A DNA stretch of 64,000 bases from Saccharothrix deserti (GTDB lineage: Bacteria; Actinomycetota; Actinomycetes; Mycobacteriales; Pseudonocardiaceae): the NCBI RefSeq assembly GCF_009769385.1, contig NZ_VKAB01000026.1, positions 124,001-188,000 on the forward strand, in the 5' to 3' direction. Below are positions 17,067-25,718 of this stretch, piece after piece. The notes under the pieces were generated by a model. The model saw only the letters and a program-made list of their open reading frames with translations, had not been told where the DNA came from and made no database searches. Position 1 is the first letter of the stretch; each line of letters starts with the position of its first letter. The translations under genes and the position numbers were made by a program.

Positions 17067-18161
17067 TCACACCGCCGCCGACTTCGGTGATCCACCGGTC
17101 GACAGCAAGGTGCGCAGGAGTTCGTCGTAGGACCGCATCAGCAGGCGCGGGTCGTGTTCGCGTTGGACCGACGCGCGCCCCGCCTCGCCGAGTTCGGCTC
17201 GTGCCCGGGTGTCGAACAGCAGTGACCGCAACGCTTCCGCCGTCGCGGCCGGGTCTCGGCGGGGCACCGTGACGCCGCCGCCACCGGCCAGCGCCTCGCG
17301 CACACCGTCCACATCGGTCGCCACGACCGGGCGGCCGGCGGCCAGTGACTCCAGCACCGCGATCGGCATGCCCTCCCAGTCGCTGGTCAGCACGGTGACG
17401 TCGGCGGCGGCGAGGAGGTCGGGCACGTCGCAGCGGTTGCCGAGGAACCGGACCCGGTCCTGGATGCCGAGGTCGGCGGCACGCCGGCGCAGCGCGTCCC
17501 GGCGGCTGCCGTCGCCGGCCAGCCACAGCACCGCCTCGCCGTCCAGCCTGGCCCACGCGTCCAGCAGCACGTCGTGTCGTTTCTGGGGTTCCAGGCGGGC
17601 CGGGCACAGCGCGACGGGCACGTCCGGGGCGACGCCGTGCACGGCGCGGACCGCGTTCCGATCCACCCGTTCGGGTTGCGGGAACACCGCGTTGGGTATC
17701 ACCACCGGGTCGGGGACGCCCGCTGCGCGCAGCCGGTCGGCCGTCGCGTCGGCGACCGCGACGACCGTGCGCGAGGTGCGTTTGAGTATGCGGGCCGCGC
17801 CGGTGTAGTCGGCTTCGGCCACGCCGTGGAACACGGTCAGCAGCGGCAGGCGGCGGGGCAGCACGGCGAGCCGCGCGACGAGGCTGGCCGACACGTTGTG
17901 CGCCAGCACGACCTCCGGCCGGAAGCTGCGGATCGCGGCCTTGGTGGCGGTCGTCGCGCGCAGCACGCCGGTGGCCTTGCGCTGGGCCACCGGCACGGTG
18001 AACGTCGGCACGCCGAGCGCGCGCAACGCCTCGGCCCGGTGTCCGCCGCCGCTGGCGACGGCGGAGTGCCAGCCGAACTGCTCGCCCGACCGGGCCATCC
18101 CGGCGACCAGCGCTTCGGCGCCGCCGGTCCCCATCTCACTGATCACGTGGAGCACACGCAA
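17067..18161 (-). CDS. Family 4 glycosyltransferase
   Basis: This 364-residue GT-B enzyme opens with RVLHVISEMGTGGAEALVAG, the classic GT4 N-terminus. The donor half has CPARLEPQKRHDVLLDAW and TSDWEGMPIAVLESLAAGRPVVATDVDG. Start TTG 18161 is preferred because AGGAGG lies 10 nt upstream within the ligase gene. That gives a 26-nt overlap and coupled translation. The nucleotide-sugar donor cannot be predicted. Confidence 0.88.
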   Translation of the reverse strand: MRVLHVISEMGTGGAEALVAGMARSGEQFGWHSAVASGGGHRAEALRALGVPTFTVPVAQRKATGVLRATTATKAAIRSFRPEVVLAHNVSASLVARLAVLPRRLPLLTVFHGVAEADYTGAARILKRTSRTVVAVADATADRLRAAGVPDPVVIPNAVFPQPERVDRNAVRAVHGVAPDVPVALCPARLEPQKRHDVLLDAWARLDGEAVLWLAGDGSRRDALRRRAADLGIQDRVRFLGNRCDVPDLLAAADVTVLTSDWEGMPIAVLESLAAGRPVVATDVDGVREALAGGGGVTVPRRDPAATAEALRSLLFDTRARAELGEAGRASVQREHDPRLLMRSYDELLRTLLSTGGSPKSAAV

Positions 18162-19308
18162 CGTTGCTCGTCCTCCTCAGGCGCAGGTCGGCCGCGGCCA
18201 CGACCGCGACCAGCGACCACAACGGCAGGTAGTACTGCTGGGACAGGAAGGCGGAGGCGACCACGACCGCGATCAGGGACGCCTGCACGGCGACCACCGG
18301 CAGCGGGTCGGTGGTGGTGCGCCGCACGCGTTCGCTGGTGACCGCGGTGAGCACGAGGAGTGCGGCGAACAGCGCGAACCCGGTCAGGCCGAGTTCGGCG
18401 GCCACCTCCAGGTACATGTTGTGCGCCACCGGGCTCTGCTCGTCGATCTCGGCGTTGTGCGAGGCGGCGGGGTACGCCTCGCGGAACCCGCCCGGCCCGA
18501 CGCCGAGGCCGGGGTTGTCGGCGACCACGCGGGCGGCGGCCTGCGAGCGCAGTTCGCGGGTGTCCACGTTGGTCCCGGCGATGTGGGTCTTCTCCCGCAA
18601 CGCCCGGTCGAGCTCGGGTCCGGCGAACAGGACTCCCGAGACGCCGAGCACGGTGAGTGCCACCGCCGCGCCCGCCACCGCCTTGAGCGGCAGCGCGCGG
18701 CGGGCGAGCAGCCAGGCCACGGCGGCGGTGAGGGCGAGCGCGCCGCCTCGGGAGAACGTCGCCGCCGCGCCCGCGACGAGGGTGGTGGCGGCGAGGGCGA
18801 GGGTGACGCGTCCGGTTCGGCGGAGGGCCACGAGCAGCGGGATGGCCGCGACGAGGACGTAGGCGAGGTCGTTCGGGTCCTCCAGCGGGCCGGTCGCGCG
18901 CGTCTCGCCCGCCGCGAGCAGGCTGTACAGCGCGCCGACGGCGGCCACCACGGCGCCCGCGACGGTCGCCGCGAGGACCGCGCGGATCGGCACCTCGCGT
19001 GCGGCGACGTCCACCAGGATCACCGTGACCAGCAGGAACGGTAGCCAGCGGACCAGGTACTGCATGGTGAAGGCGCCGCCCGCGTGCAACGCCGACGACG
19101 CGAGCAGCACGATGGCGAACATCGCGAGGACCGCGTGCACCGGGTGCGGTTCGGGCGCTCGGCGTTGACGCACCCGGACCGCGACCCAGGTGACGGCGAG
19201 CAGCGCGGGCGGGAGTTTGGCCAGTTGGCCGTGTGCCTGGAGGAGGTAGCCCTCGAGCGGTGCGGCGAACACCGTCGCGCACGTGAAGGCCCGCAACAGC
19301 CAGGTCAT
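18136..19308 (-). CDS. O-antigen ligase/polymerase-like membrane protein
   Basis: This 390-residue polytopic protein has the Wzy/WaaL-type pattern: many helices, a large extracytoplasmic loop (about 240-310) with NPGLGVGPGGFREAYP, and a later histidine-containing segment SPVAHNMYLEVAAELGL. It probably polymerises repeat units or ligates the glycan outside the membrane. ATG 19308 overlaps the deacetylase stop as ATGA. A longer upstream reading in this frame is antisense-like, low-quality protein. Confidence 0.82.
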   Translation of the reverse strand: MTWLLRAFTCATVFAAPLEGYLLQAHGQLAKLPPALLAVTWVAVRVRQRRAPEPHPVHAVLAMFAIVLLASSALHAGGAFTMQYLVRWLPFLLVTVILVDVAAREVPIRAVLAATVAGAVVAAVGALYSLLAAGETRATGPLEDPNDLAYVLVAAIPLLVALRRTGRVTLALAATTLVAGAAATFSRGGALALTAAVAWLLARRALPLKAVAGAAVALTVLGVSGVLFAGPELDRALREKTHIAGTNVDTRELRSQAAARVVADNPGLGVGPGGFREAYPAASHNAEIDEQSPVAHNMYLEVAAELGLTGFALFAALLVLTAVTSERVRRTTTDPLPVVAVQASLIAVVVASAFLSQQYYLPLWSLVAVVAAADLRLRRTSNVACAPRDQ

Positions 19309-20255
19309 CCGCCGCACCGCGCCAGCAGTCCGGTGTCGTGCTCGCGCAGGCCCGCTTCGAGCCGGTCGACGTGCGCGCCGGTGCCGACGACGTCGAAGTG
19401 GCCGCGCAGGGCGCCGAGCACCCAGCCCAGGAACTCGACCTTCCGCGCGCCGGGGACCGCCATGCCGGGGAAGAACTCCATGCCGGGTGCCTCGGCCGCG
19501 CCGAGCACGTCCGTGGGGTGCAGCAGCAACGACGGCTGCACGCCGCGCGCCCGGCACAGCCGCAACGCGGTGGTGAAGTAGCCACGGGCGAGGCGGGGTG
19601 ATACCTGGTGCAGTTGGAGCAGGTAGGAGCCGTGGATCGGGACGCGCAGCAGCGGCATGGTGGTGACCGGCAGTTCGACCAGGCCCGTGCCGACGCGCCA
19701 GCGGTAGGCGGCGTTGGGTGCGCGGACGCGGGAGAAGCCGCCGAACAGGTCGCGTTCGCCGCCGGTCGGGGCGGTGCGGTTGTGGTAGGCGCGGGCGAGC
19801 GGGCCGATCCAGGTGGGCAGGGTGCTGGCGTCGTAGCGGTAGCCGCGTTCGGCGAGCAGCTCGAGGAGGTCGTGGGTGACGCTGTAGCCGGGGCCGCGGA
19901 AGCCGGTCGGGCGTGGGGCGCCGGCGGCGACGATCGCGTCCTCGGTGCGGGCGAGTTCGGCTTCGAGCCGGTCGCGGGAGTAGCGGTGCAGCCAGGGTTC
20001 GTGGCCGTAGGAGTGGTTGGCGACCTCGTGCCCTGCTCCGGTGATGGCGGCGACGGCCTGCGCGCCGTCCTCGCGTTCGACGTCCGCGCCGACGACGAAG
20101 ACGGTCGTGGTGAGGCCGTGCGTGCCGAAGGCGTCCAGCAGGCGTGGCACGGCGGTGGGCAGGAAGCTGGGGCGGCGTTCCCACTCGGGGTCGCCGTGGG
20201 TTTTGAGGTAGGCCCAGAGGTTGTCCAGGTCGAGCGAGACGCTGGCGGTGTTCAT
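19305..20255 (-). CDS. Polysaccharide deacetylase family protein
   Basis: This 316-residue NodB-homology protein has the first metal/catalytic motif SLDLDNLW, the second motif HEVANHSYGHEPW (H-x3-H type) and TGFRGPGYS, as in peptidoglycan or GlcNAc deacetylases. It has no signal peptide, so it may act on a cytoplasmic or lipid-linked intermediate. ATG 20255 overlaps the carrier stop as ATGA. Removal of N-acetyl groups from the locus glycan, which is fed by GlcNAc/ManNAc chemistry, is the likely role. Confidence 0.85.
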   Translation of the reverse strand: MNTASVSLDLDNLWAYLKTHGDPEWERRPSFLPTAVPRLLDAFGTHGLTTTVFVVGADVEREDGAQAVAAITGAGHEVANHSYGHEPWLHRYSRDRLEAELARTEDAIVAAGAPRPTGFRGPGYSVTHDLLELLAERGYRYDASTLPTWIGPLARAYHNRTAPTGGERDLFGGFSRVRAPNAAYRWRVGTGLVELPVTTMPLLRVPIHGSYLLQLHQVSPRLARGYFTTALRLCRARGVQPSLLLHPTDVLGAAEAPGMEFFPGMAVPGARKVEFLGWVLGALRGHFDVVGTGAHVDRLEAGLREHDTGLLARCGG

Positions 20256-21091
20256 CGGGCCACCTGTGCGGGGGATTTCGCGAGCCGGCCGGAGTAGCCG
20301 AGCAGGAGCACGCCGGTCACGACCAGGCCCACGCCGAGCACCACCCACCACTCGCGGCCGGGGGTGATCCGGTCGCCTAGGGCGGCGATGCCGATGACGG
20401 ACGTGAGCACGACGGTGGTGGCGTCCATGGTGGCGACGGTCGAGGTGGCCGAGCCGCGGCGCAGTGCGAGGGCGAGGTAGGACTGGCCGACGAGGGCGGC
20501 GACGATCATCAACCACGCCAACGGGTACAGCGGGAGGGTGAGGAGCGGTTCGTCGGCGAGCGTGCGGCTGGTCATGGCGACCACGGCGAACGCCAGGCCC
20601 GCCGACGCGGCCAGTGGCACGACGCCGGCGATCCGGCGTTGGACCAGCCGGCGTTGGATCAAGACGAGCGCGGCCAGCGGGAGTCCGAAGAGGACGATGC
20701 CGAGGCCCGGCGGCACGTCGTGGGCGGCCGACGGTGTCGCCGCCGCGGCCAGCAGCACCAGTCCGGTCGCCATCACGACGAGCACGACGATCTCGACCGC
20801 GCGGACCCGCCAGCCGAGCACGGCGATGCCGAAGAGGGTGGCCAACCCGACCGCGCACGAGGACCCGGCCTGGACGAGGTAGAGCGGGAGTTCGGCGCGG
20901 GCGAGGAACGCCAGCGCGAAGCCGCCGACCTGTCCGGCGAAGCCCAGCAGGTAGAGCCGGTCGCGGAGGAGTCGGGCGAGCAACCCGAGCCCGCCGCCGC
21001 CTTCGTCGGCGCGCCGGGAGGCGACCGACTGGGCGACGATGCCCAACGCGTACAGCACCGCGGAGGCGGCGAGCTCGAGGTAACCAGTCAC
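20252..21091 (-). CDS. EamA/DMT-family membrane transporter
   Basis: This 279-residue protein has about 9-10 transmembrane helices in the two-repeat EamA arrangement. It is the first gene of the minus-strand polysaccharide operon and may carry a lipid-linked sugar or metabolite, as small DMT proteins do in some glycan pathways. GTG 21091 is preceded by GGGAAGAG. The substrate is not evident. Confidence 0.75.
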   Translation of the reverse strand: MTGYLELAASAVLYALGIVAQSVASRRADEGGGGLGLLARLLRDRLYLLGFAGQVGGFALAFLARAELPLYLVQAGSSCAVGLATLFGIAVLGWRVRAVEIVVLVVMATGLVLLAAAATPSAAHDVPPGLGIVLFGLPLAALVLIQRRLVQRRIAGVVPLAASAGLAFAVVAMTSRTLADEPLLTLPLYPLAWLMIVAALVGQSYLALALRRGSATSTVATMDATTVVLTSVIGIAALGDRITPGREWWVVLGVGLVVTGVLLLGYSGRLAKSPAQVAR

Positions 21092-21531
21092 GCGACTCTT
21101 CCCATGGAGACACCCGGCGCGCGGTACGCGGTCGGTGTGATCCCGATATCGGAAGGGCAGCGTAGAACCCGGAAACCTTCGACACGTTCGAGCGATAGGC
21201 GGTTACACGATCGAGTTAACTTCCCGACTACGCAACGGCATTTCCGCTTCGGACGGTCGACATTCCCCGTGCCGGAGCGGCCGGCCCGGTGACCCGCTCG
21301 GCTTGGTCGGCCGAAGTCGGCGGCTGTTATCACCGCCGGCTTCGGCCGGGACCAGGCTCGGTCGGTGCGGGCAGGCGCGGCACGGGTGGGCGGCGCGGGG
21401 CGAACAGGGCAGGGCGGGCAGTTGTACCGGACGGGTGTTGCACTGGGCGGGGCGTTGCAGGGCAGGACAGGGTGGGACAGGGCAGGGCGGGTGTTGCGTC
21501 GGGCAGGCGTAGCGCCGGGCGGATCTGCGGG
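21092..21531. other. Intergenic region with G-rich low-complexity block
   Basis: No gene is supported in these 440 bp. The part near 21092-21290 is relatively AT-rich and should hold the promoter of the polysaccharide operon. From about 21360 to 21530 the plus strand is built from repeated GGGCAGGGCGGG, GGACAGGG and GGGTGTTGC words, with many G3-G4 runs close together. That could form G-quadruplexes or slip in replication. Confidence 0.5.
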
Positions 21532-22491
21532 TCAGGTGGCGTCGGCTACCGCGAGGCCGATCCTGGTCAGCTGTTCCTCGGTCAACGGCAGGGTCTCGCG
21601 TCCCGCGCCGGTGCGTTCGAAGCCTCGTTGATCTTCCTGGACGGTGAAGTCGGGGCTGCCGAAGTTCAGCAGGCTGATCGCGTAGATGTCACCCGTCGGT
21701 GTGTAGACGCGGAGCACCTGGCTCAATGACTGGAACGGCTCGTTCGCCCGCACCGTGTAGTACTGGAGCACGGTGCCGTCCGACCGGACCAGGCGTCGTG
21801 GCGGGGCGCAGTTGCCCTCGGCGAACGCCTCCTCGTCGGCCGCCGCGAGTGGGGCGAGGGTGGTGTGGCCGGCCCTCAGGTCGACGCTGCCGGTGCCGTG
21901 CTCGTCGGTGACGTCGATCCACTGGGTGTGGCCGTCGACCGAGTCGGGGTGCTTCTGCTTGTTCGCCGGGAACGTTTGCGCGTGGAGCTCGCTCACCGTG
22001 GCCGGTGACGCGACCTGGCCCACGGCGAGCACCCAGGCGTTCAGCACCGGTGCGGGTGGGCGGGGGTTCAGCCAGGTCGTGTGCTGGCCGACGGTGCTCT
22101 GATCGCACTCCGGGATCGCCAGGATCTCGCGGCCGGCGGGCGGTGGTGCGGTCCACGCGGGGGTGAACGTGCCGTAGGGGGTGCGTGGCGGCTGGTTCAC
22201 GGTCGTCCACTCGGGGCCGACGGTCGCGGGTGACGTGGTGACGAGTGGCGCGTTGGTCGTGCCGTCGGCGGGTGGCGAGTGGTCGGGTCCGGCGAGGCCG
22301 CTCAACGCCACCGTGCCGAACCCGACCACGCCGACGACCGCCAGCACGCCCGCCGCCGCGCCTGCCCGGCGCACCAGCAACCGGCGGCGGCCACGCCGCA
22401 GCACGTCCGCCACGTCCATCCTCGCGACGGGCGCTGGTCCGTCTACTTCGGACCGCAGCGCGCCGCTCAACTCCTGCTCGTTCTCCCACAT
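21532..22491 (-). CDS. Anti-sigma-factor-like membrane protein
   Basis: This 319-residue protein has a cytosolic N-terminus of about 50 residues (MWENEQELSGALRSEVDG), one transmembrane helix (about 45-70, AGAAAGVLAVVGVVGFGTVALSG) and a secreted C-terminal domain of about 240 residues. It follows a SigE-family sigma gene, and its ATG overlaps the sigma stop as TGATG. This is the usual sigma/anti-sigma arrangement, with the cytosolic part holding the sigma factor and the outer part sensing. No ZAS zinc motif is visible, so the role rests mainly on context. Confidence 0.7.
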   Translation of the reverse strand: MWENEQELSGALRSEVDGPAPVARMDVADVLRRGRRRLLVRRAGAAAGVLAVVGVVGFGTVALSGLAGPDHSPPADGTTNAPLVTTSPATVGPEWTTVNQPPRTPYGTFTPAWTAPPPAGREILAIPECDQSTVGQHTTWLNPRPPAPVLNAWVLAVGQVASPATVSELHAQTFPANKQKHPDSVDGHTQWIDVTDEHGTGSVDLRAGHTTLAPLAAADEEAFAEGNCAPPRRLVRSDGTVLQYYTVRANEPFQSLSQVLRVYTPTGDIYAISLLNFGSPDFTVQEDQRGFERTGAGRETLPLTEEQLTRIGLAVADAT

Positions 22492-22988
22492 CACGCACTC
22501 CCCGGGGTCACCGCGCCGCGATAGGCCTCGCGGAGCGTCTTCAAGCCCTTGGCGGTCTGGCTCTTGACCGTGCCCGTCGAGCACCGCAGCGCCTCCGCCA
22601 CCTGCTCGACCGACAGGTCGTGCACGTACCGCAGCACCAGCACGGCCCGCTGCCGGGGCGGGACGTGCTGCAACGCGGCCAGCAGCGGCTGGCGTTCGTC
22701 GGCGCCCGACGTGTCCGCATCGACCGCGGACTCCGGTGGTGAGGCGACGGTCTGCTCGCGTTGTCTCCCTCTGCGCCGTGTGTCGAGGAACAGCCTGGTC
22801 ACCACGGTGCGCAGGTACGCTTCCGCGGTTCCCTGTCGCACCTTGGGCCAGTGGACGTAGATGCGGACGAACGCGTGCTGAGCGATCTCCTCCGCCTCCA
22901 CCCAGTCACCGCACAGCGCGTAGGCCGTGCGTCGAGCCGGGTCGAACCGGCTCGCGAAGAACCGGGAGAACTCGTCGTCGCGTTTCAC
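22491..22988 (-). CDS. SigE-family ECF RNA polymerase sigma factor
   Basis: This 165-residue protein contains sigma region 2 (FSRFFASRFDPARRTAYAL, then EAEEIAQHAFVRIYVHWPKV) and region 4 (LPPRQRAVLVLRYVHDLSVE, ending in a helix-turn-helix with GTVKSQTAKGL; the leading L reads as V in this protein). GTG 22988 is chosen because GGGGGAGG lies just upstream. It is cotranscribed and coupled with the membrane anti-sigma candidate. Repeated GGCAAC words upstream on its own strand could be autoregulated -35 elements. Confidence 0.9.
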   Translation of the reverse strand: MKRDDEFSRFFASRFDPARRTAYALCGDWVEAEEIAQHAFVRIYVHWPKVRQGTAEAYLRTVVTRLFLDTRRRGRQREQTVASPPESAVDADTSGADERQPLLAALQHVPPRQRAVLVLRYVHDLSVEQVAEALRCSTGTVKSQTAKGLKTLREAYRGAVTPGSA

Positions 22989-23018
22989 CCGTTGTCCTCC
23001 CCCATGTCTGCGGTCACC

Positions 23019-23089
23019 ACAACTACGCAGTTGTCTCCCGGCGGGTTGCCCCGGGCCTCGGTGTTGCCGGATCAGCAACTTTTGTTGCC
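23019..23089. promoter_or_regulatory. Divergent promoter region of sigma and methyltransferase genes
   Basis: The region contains ACAACT-ACGC-AGTTGT (23019-23034), the hairpin GCAAC-TTTT-GTTGC (23075-23088), and GTTGCC at 23045, 23063 and 23084. On the sigma gene's strand the last reads as three GGCAAC words. ECF sigma factors commonly use AAC-containing -35 elements, so autoregulation is plausible. No start site is proven. Confidence 0.35.
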
Positions 23090-23121
23090 GGTTGGGCGCG
23101 CATGGTCGCAGGATCGGGGGC

Positions 23122-23745
23122 ATGGACACCACAGAGGAGTTTTGGGAGACGTTCTACCGGGACCGCGATCAGGTCTGGACCGGCAAGGCCAACGAGTTGC
23201 TGGTGCGGGAGGTCGCGCACCTGGCGCCCGGCACCGCGTTGGACCTCGGGTGCGGGGAGGGAGGTGACGCGTTGTGGCTGGCCGAGCAGGGCTGGGTGGT
23301 CACCGCGGTCGACGTGTCCACCACCGCGTTGGCCAGAGGCGCGGCGCGGGCCACCGAGGCGGGTCTGGCCGCGCGCATCGACTGGCAGCGGCACGACCTG
23401 GGGCGCTCGTTCCCGACCGGCGTGTTCGACCTGGTCTCGGCGCAGTTCCTGCACTCGTCGGTGGCCCCGGAGGGTGAGCGCGAGAGCATCCTGGCGCGGG
23501 CGGCCGAGGCGGTGGCGCCCGGTGGCGTGCTGCTGATCGTCGGGCACGCCGAGTGGGCGTCGTTCCAGCGGCACGACCCGCCGGTGGAGTACCGGTTCCC
23601 GACCAACGCCGAGGTGCTGGCGTCGTTGAAGCTCGATGGGGGGTGGGTAGTTGAGGTGGACGAGTCGGTCGAGCGTGAGATGACCGGGCCGAACGGTGAG
23701 CACGGCACGCGCGCGGACCACGTGCTGCGGCTGCGTCGGACCTGA
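23122..23745 (+). CDS. Class I SAM-dependent methyltransferase
   Basis: This 207-residue Rossmann methyltransferase has the SAM motif LDLGCGEGGDALWLAEQGW, an acidic loop (VDVSTTALARG) and post-motif DLVSAQFLHSS. It resembles TehB/thiopurine-type small-molecule methyltransferases. ATG 23122 directly follows a GGATCGGGGG ribosome site. Upstream in-frame codons overlap the sigma gene in antisense and are rejected. The substrate is unknown. Confidence 0.87.
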   Translation: MDTTEEFWETFYRDRDQVWTGKANELLVREVAHLAPGTALDLGCGEGGDALWLAEQGWVVTAVDVSTTALARGAARATEAGLAARIDWQRHDLGRSFPTGVFDLVSAQFLHSSVAPEGERESILARAAEAVAPGGVLLIVGHAEWASFQRHDPPVEYRFPTNAEVLASLKLDGGWVVEVDESVEREMTGPNGEHGTRADHVLRLRRT

Positions 23746-23765
23746 GCCGGACCAAGCCGAGACGG

Positions 23766-23859
23766 CCCGTGGTGGGCCGTGGCCTGACCGTGGTGGGCCG
23801 CCGCCGAGGTCTTGCCCGGTGGTGGGACATCCTCGGCGGCGGACCCGCGGTTTCCGCGG
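23766..23859. terminator. Compound terminator between convergent genes
   Basis: There are three hairpins in a row: GGCCC-GTGGT-GGGCC (about 23766-23780), a perfect 12-bp inverted repeat CCGCCGCCGAGG (23798-23809) with CCTCGGCGGCGG (23831-23842), and CCGCGG-TTT-CCGCGG (23845-23859). The location between convergent stops supports bidirectional termination. Confidence 0.55.
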
Positions 23860-23871
23860 CGCGGTCGGGTA

Positions 23872-24432
23872 TTACTTGTCGATGAATTCGATCAGGAAAT
23901 CCACCAGGACTTTTTCGATGGGGTCGACGCAGGGCACCTCGTTGTCCAGGGGCACCGCGACGGGCTCTCCCCGGCCGTCCTCCCAGTGCAGCAGGGCGGC
24001 CAACCCCTGGCTGGATTCGTAGAACGTCCGGCTGATCTGCCGGTCCATCGGCGCGCCGGAGGGGGTGTGGGTGAGGTGGATGGTGAACTCACCCTGCCCG
24101 CTGGTCGCGACGCAGTTGCCGTAGGCATTTGCCGTGGCCTGGAAGGTGCCGGTGCCGACCACCGGCTCGCCGTCCACCGTCAGCGTGCAGGCGGCGGTGC
24201 CGGTCGGGCCGTTGGACGTGACCCTGAGGTGCTCCTTGACCAGGCTCAACCCGGGGTTGACGTCGACGACGACATCGACGTTGCAGACGCCGACGACGTT
24301 CTCCGGCGGCGCGGCCACCGCCGTGGTGGCGGCGGCCGGGCCGCCCAGCAGTGCCGCGAGCGACAGCGCGAGCAGCGCTCTCCGGATCGCGGCGGCATGG
24401 TGGTGTCGACCGGATTGGCGGTGTTTCATCAT
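23872..24432 (-). CDS. Secreted protein of unknown function
   Basis: This 186-residue protein has a signal peptide of about 41 residues (basic start, hydrophobic LLALSLAALLGGP, ending AVAAPP). The mature part has four cysteines (in GVCNVDV, AACTLTV, GNCVATS and VPCVDP), probably two disulfides, and is predicted to be beta-rich. The family is not recognised. ATG 24432 follows AAAGGACAC. ATG 24429 is the next codon and is equally possible. It is monocistronic. Confidence 0.75.
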   Translation of the reverse strand: MMKHRQSGRHHHAAAIRRALLALSLAALLGGPAAATTAVAAPPENVVGVCNVDVVVDVNPGLSLVKEHLRVTSNGPTGTAACTLTVDGEPVVGTGTFQATANAYGNCVATSGQGEFTIHLTHTPSGAPMDRQISRTFYESSQGLAALLHWEDGRGEPVAVPLDNEVPCVDPIEKVLVDFLIEFIDK

Positions 24433-24770
24433 ATATGTGTCCTTTGTTGTGAATGGCGTGGCTCACCGGCCGGCGGCACCGGTCGTGACGAGCCACGGCC
24501 ACAGCGGATTCATTCGCCGCCGATCCGTGGATTCGGCAGCGACCGCGAAACCAACAGCTACGCCGGGTTTCGGGGAATACCCCGGGACAAGTAGGCGCGA
24601 CCGCCTGGTGGAGCCTATGACGGAACGCCGAACGGACCCGGCCGTCGTCATTCTTATGCCGACGGAAAACGCCCCGTTCGGCCCAATCGGCCGGAATGGT
24701 CCATCGACAACGGGCGAGCGGAGACCTGGTCGTGTCCCCGATCGGCCGCGCCGGGGTGCCGTCGCGGCGA
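24433..24770. other. Non-coding gap upstream of the secreted-protein gene
   Basis: No supported gene lies in these 338 bp. A 9-bp inverted repeat, GCCGAACGG (24627-24635) and CCGTTCGGC (24674-24682), is the only structure noted, and its arms are far apart. Confidence 0.4.
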
Positions 24771-25646
24771 CTACGCCAGGCGGGAGAGCAGGGAGGTCAG
24801 GGCCGCGCCCAGGGGCAGGTCGACGCGGACGGTCGCGTGGGCGTCGCCCCTGGTCTGGCCCTTGTTGACGATGAGGACGGGTTTACCGGCGGTCGCGGCG
24901 TGCCGGACGAACCGCAGGCCGGACATGACGGTCAGCGAGGAGCCGAGCACGAGCAGCGCGTCGGCGGAGTCCACCAGCCGGTAGCACTGCTCGACGCGCG
25001 GTCGGGGCACGTTCTCGCCGAAGAACACCACGTCCGGTTTCAGCACGCCCGAGCCGCAGTCGGCGCACTCGACCAGTTGGAACGAGCGCACCTCGTGATC
25101 GGGCAGGTCGACGTCGCCGTCGGGGTTGATCCGGGTGGCGGTGGCCTCGAACGCGGGGTTGGCGGCGCGGAACCTGCGGTCGAGGTCTTCGCGAGGGCTG
25201 ACCGCGCGGCAGTCCAGGCAGATCACCCGGTCGAGGCTGCCGTGCAGGTCGACCACGTCCGATGTGCCCGCGGCCTGGTGCAGGCCGTCGACGTTCTGCG
25301 TGATCACGCCGGAGAGGTAGCCGCGGGCGTGCAGTTCCGCCACCGCGTGGTGGCCGGTGTTCGGCGCGGCGCGGGCGATGGTCCGCCAGCCGAGGTGGCT
25401 GCGCGCCCAGTAGCGGCGCCTGCCCTCGACGCTGCCGACGAACTCGTCGTAGGTCATCGGGGTGTGCTTGCGCAGGCTGCCGGACTCGCCCCGGTAGTCC
25501 GGGATACCGGATTCCGTGGACAGGCCGGCGCCGCTGAGCACGAGCACCCGGCCTTCGGCGACGACCCGCACGACCTCGTCCAGGCTGGTCGTGCGCGGCA
25601 ACGGCGCACCGGTCGCCGTCCAGCTCAACGTGGGCCGTGTGCGCAT
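24771..25646 (-). CDS. Sir2-family NAD-dependent protein deacylase
   Basis: This 291-residue sirtuin has the NAD motifs VLSGAGLSTESGIPDYRG and TQNVDGLHQAAG, the catalytic His in DLHGSL, a four-cysteine zinc site (ICLDCR and VECADCG), and the later LVLGSSLTV and LIVNKG segments. It removes acyl groups from lysines in cytosolic proteins using NAD. ATG 25646, after AAGTGGA, is preferred over GTG 25655. It lies downstream of the LacI gene on the same strand. Confidence 0.93.
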   Translation of the reverse strand: MRTRPTLSWTATGAPLPRTTSLDEVVRVVAEGRVLVLSGAGLSTESGIPDYRGESGSLRKHTPMTYDEFVGSVEGRRRYWARSHLGWRTIARAAPNTGHHAVAELHARGYLSGVITQNVDGLHQAAGTSDVVDLHGSLDRVICLDCRAVSPREDLDRRFRAANPAFEATATRINPDGDVDLPDHEVRSFQLVECADCGSGVLKPDVVFFGENVPRPRVEQCYRLVDSADALLVLGSSLTVMSGLRFVRHAATAGKPVLIVNKGQTRGDAHATVRVDLPLGAALTSLLSRLA

Positions 25647-25718
25647 GCGGTCCACTTTACGTCGAGCGTGGGCGCTTCCGGCTGGTCAACGTTTCGGTGT
25701 GGTCAGCGCCGGGGGTGG

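Noticed and set aside
18136-20184. Start of the O-antigen ligase-like protein 290 codons further upstream
   Set aside because: The extra part is Arg/Pro-rich noise over the deacetylase gene. ATG 19308 with ATGA coupling is clearly better.
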